This document shows positions 11,304-12,355 of a DNA stretch of 12,355 nt, one piece after another. Location: positions 1 through 12,355 of the forward strand of contig QHTW01000230.1 in NCBI GenBank assembly GCA_003220955.1, read 5' to 3'. The notes beneath the pieces are model-generated. The model was not told the origin of the DNA. It did no database searches and saw only the letters and a list, made by a program, of their open reading frames with translations. Source of the DNA: Gemmatimonadota bacterium (GTDB taxonomy: Bacteria > Gemmatimonadota > Gemmatimonadetes > Gemmatimonadales > GWC2-71-9). How positions within the stretch are numbered: the first letter of the stretch is position 1; each line of letters starts with the position of its first letter. Made by a program: the position numbers and the translations under genes.

Positions 11304-12265
11304 GCCGCCGCGAAGTCCCCACGCCCGAGCTGCGCTGCCCCCGGTGCCACACCGAGGTGGAGCGGTTCTGGGGCTACTGCCCGAGCTGCAGCCGGCGGCT
11401 CGAATGGCGCGACACGCAGCGCGAAACCAACGCCGAGTGCGCGTATTGCGGGTGGATGGTGCCGGACGCGTCGTCGTTCTGCCCGTGGTGCGGGCGGAAC
11501 ATCAAAGACGAAGACTCGAGCGACGAGCCGCTCAAAGCCCCGAAAGGATTCAAGTTTCACGCGCGTTGCGACTGGGGTTGCGGCGGCGGCGTGATGTATC
11601 CCATGCGGTTCTGTCCCTGGTGCGGCCGCGCGCAAACATGGCGCTATGATGATTTCCAGAACGTCTGCCCTCACTGCGACCGCGGGGTGGACGACTGGAT
11701 GGCGACGTGCCCCTGGTGCGGCGAGGACGCGACCGGGGGGGATCTCATCCCGCGGGCGCTGCGGCGCGCGCGCCGCCTGCTGGTCGTCTCCCGCATCCGC
11801 GACTGGCATTATCGAGTGGCGCTGCGCCCCGGGGTCTCCGGCGTGGCGCCGCGCGCGCCGAAGGTGATCGAGCTCGACCGCCGCTACGTCACGGGCAAGC
11901 GCCGCCGCGACGAGATCTCGTGGAACATGCTGACCGGCCTGCTGCTCCACGAGCTGGGGCAGACGCGGCGCGGCCGGTTCCGCCGCGCGTTCGGCGAAGT
12001 GCGCAAAGCCTATCGCGTCGCGGACGAGCACTGGGTGGATTTCGAGCGGCGGCGGATCGCGACGACGCTGACCGACTACGTCAGCGCGTACGCGGCGACG
12101 CACCCGCAGGAAGATTTTGCGGAGACGTTCCGCTTCTATGTCGCACGCCGCGGCCGGCTCCGCGAGCTATTCGCGGAGTTCGGCCGGAAGCGGAAGGGTG
12201 TGAGGTTGTACGAGAAATTCCTGGTCTTGCACGATTTCGTCAGAAGTCTGCGCGGTTGGAAATAA
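11300..12265 (+). CDS. Multi zinc-ribbon protein with Peptidase_Mx-like putative metallopeptidase domain
   Basis: This encodes a 321-aa cytoplasmic protein. The first 143 residues carry eight Cys pairs arranged as four zinc ribbons: C13/C16 with C27/C30, C47/C50 with C61/C64, C90/C94 with C105/C108, and C123/C126 with C137/C140. The knuckles repeat CPWCG three times. A basic linker (151-172) leads to a domain resembling the putative zinc metallopeptidase family Peptidase_Mx. It has ISWNMLTGLLLHELGQ (206-221) followed by DYVSAYAATHPQEDFAETFRFY (259-280). The usual zinc motif HExxH here reads HELGQ, with Gln221 in place of the second His, while the ED..AE signature (271-275) is kept. It may therefore be inactive or use another ligand. 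GTG 11300 overlaps the ATP-grasp stop. The family has no well-proven substrate. It is the last gene of the operon. Confidence 0.82.
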   Translation: MSRREVPTPELRCPRCHTEVERFWGYCPSCSRRLEWRDTQRETNAECAYCGWMVPDASSFCPWCGRNIKDEDSSDEPLKAPKGFKFHARCDWGCGGGVMYPMRFCPWCGRAQTWRYDDFQNVCPHCDRGVDDWMATCPWCGEDATGGDLIPRALRRARRLLVVSRIRDWHYRVALRPGVSGVAPRAPKVIELDRRYVTGKRRRDEISWNMLTGLLLHELGQTRRGRFRRAFGEVRKAYRVADEHWVDFERRRIATTLTDYVSAYAATHPQEDFAETFRFYVARRGRLRELFAEFGRKRKGVRLYEKFLVLHDFVRSLRGWK

Positions 12266-12283
12266 CCTCGAGCTGCCTCGCCG

Positions 12284-12355
12284 TCAGTAGAGTGTGACGT
12301 TGAGGCCAAACAGCAGCTGGAGCGACGAGTTGCCATGAAATAGGCCACGCCCCTC
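12284..12355 (-). CDS. C-terminal fragment of a probable outer-membrane beta-barrel protein (runs off right edge)
   Basis: On the minus strand the frame ending in TGA (12286-12284) is open to the window edge. It encodes EGRGLFHGNSSLQLLFGLNV followed by TLY. Alternating hydrophobic residues and a final aromatic residue (Tyr) are the hallmark of the last beta-strand recognised by the BAM machinery. Only 23 residues are visible, so the assignment is tentative. It converges on the zinc-ribbon gene, with 18 bp between the two stops and no clear terminator hairpin. Confidence 0.45.
   Translation of the reverse strand, partial: EGRGLFHGNSSLQLLFGLNVTLY

Overview
This 12.4 kb window is a dense, high-GC bacterial stretch. 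The likely source is a Gram-negative from a phylum such as Gemmatimonadota. Supporting signs are two predicted lipoproteins with N-terminal lipoboxes, a DUF4382-type lipoprotein, a C-terminal fragment that looks like an outer-membrane beta-barrel, and start codons placed right behind -10-like TATATT boxes (leaderless style). The taxonomic assignment is an inference from gene content and style, not from a marker gene.

Left part (1-3776). A truncated ECF sigma factor runs off the left edge on the minus strand. It diverges from a plus-strand DUF4382/carboxypeptidase-regulatory-fold lipoprotein at 378-1253. Then come a NAPE-PLD/UlaG-like metallo-beta-lactamase-fold hydrolase (GTG start, 1293) and an M20-family metallopeptidase lipoprotein (2298-3776). 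The last two are 15 bp apart and probably co-transcribed.

Middle, minus strand (5250 down to 3780). Three genes are joined by two 4-bp ATGA stop/start overlaps: an 88-aa protein of unknown function, epoxyqueuosine reductase queG (last step of queuosine synthesis for tRNA), and an 89-aa protein of unknown function. The last stop codon is only 3 bp from the stop of the converging M20 gene.

Right part, plus strand (5273-12265). This is one tightly packed presumptive operon: a class-V aminotransferase-fold PLP enzyme, a LOG/TIGR00730 nucleotide phosphoribohydrolase-like protein, a deoxyhypusine-synthase-family enzyme (probably acting on polyamines), a major facilitator transporter, a D-Ala-D-Ala-ligase-like ATP-grasp enzyme, and a protein with four zinc ribbons fused to a Peptidase_Mx-like domain. 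Most junctions overlap. The start codons of the PLP enzyme and the divergent 88-aa gene are only 22 bp apart.

The most striking feature is an exact 480-bp tandem duplication (6854-7333 repeated at 7334-7813) across the LOG/deoxyhypusine synthase boundary. It leaves one complete copy of each gene, plus a broken 5' copy of the synthase gene and a broken 3' copy of LOG between them. Other notable points are a shared TATATT-N8-start motif at two genes, a transporter with no ATG/GTG/TTG upstream of its first membrane helix (candidate CTG start), an 11-G run inside queG, a 42-bp in-frame tandem repeat in the sigma factor at the sequence edge, and a metalloprotease motif HELGQ where HExxH is expected.

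The best candidate for an undescribed system is the right-hand operon: polyamine-type chemistry, a transporter, an amide-forming ATP-grasp enzyme and a translationally coupled zinc-ribbon peptidase-like protein. No function for the whole can be proven from sequence alone.
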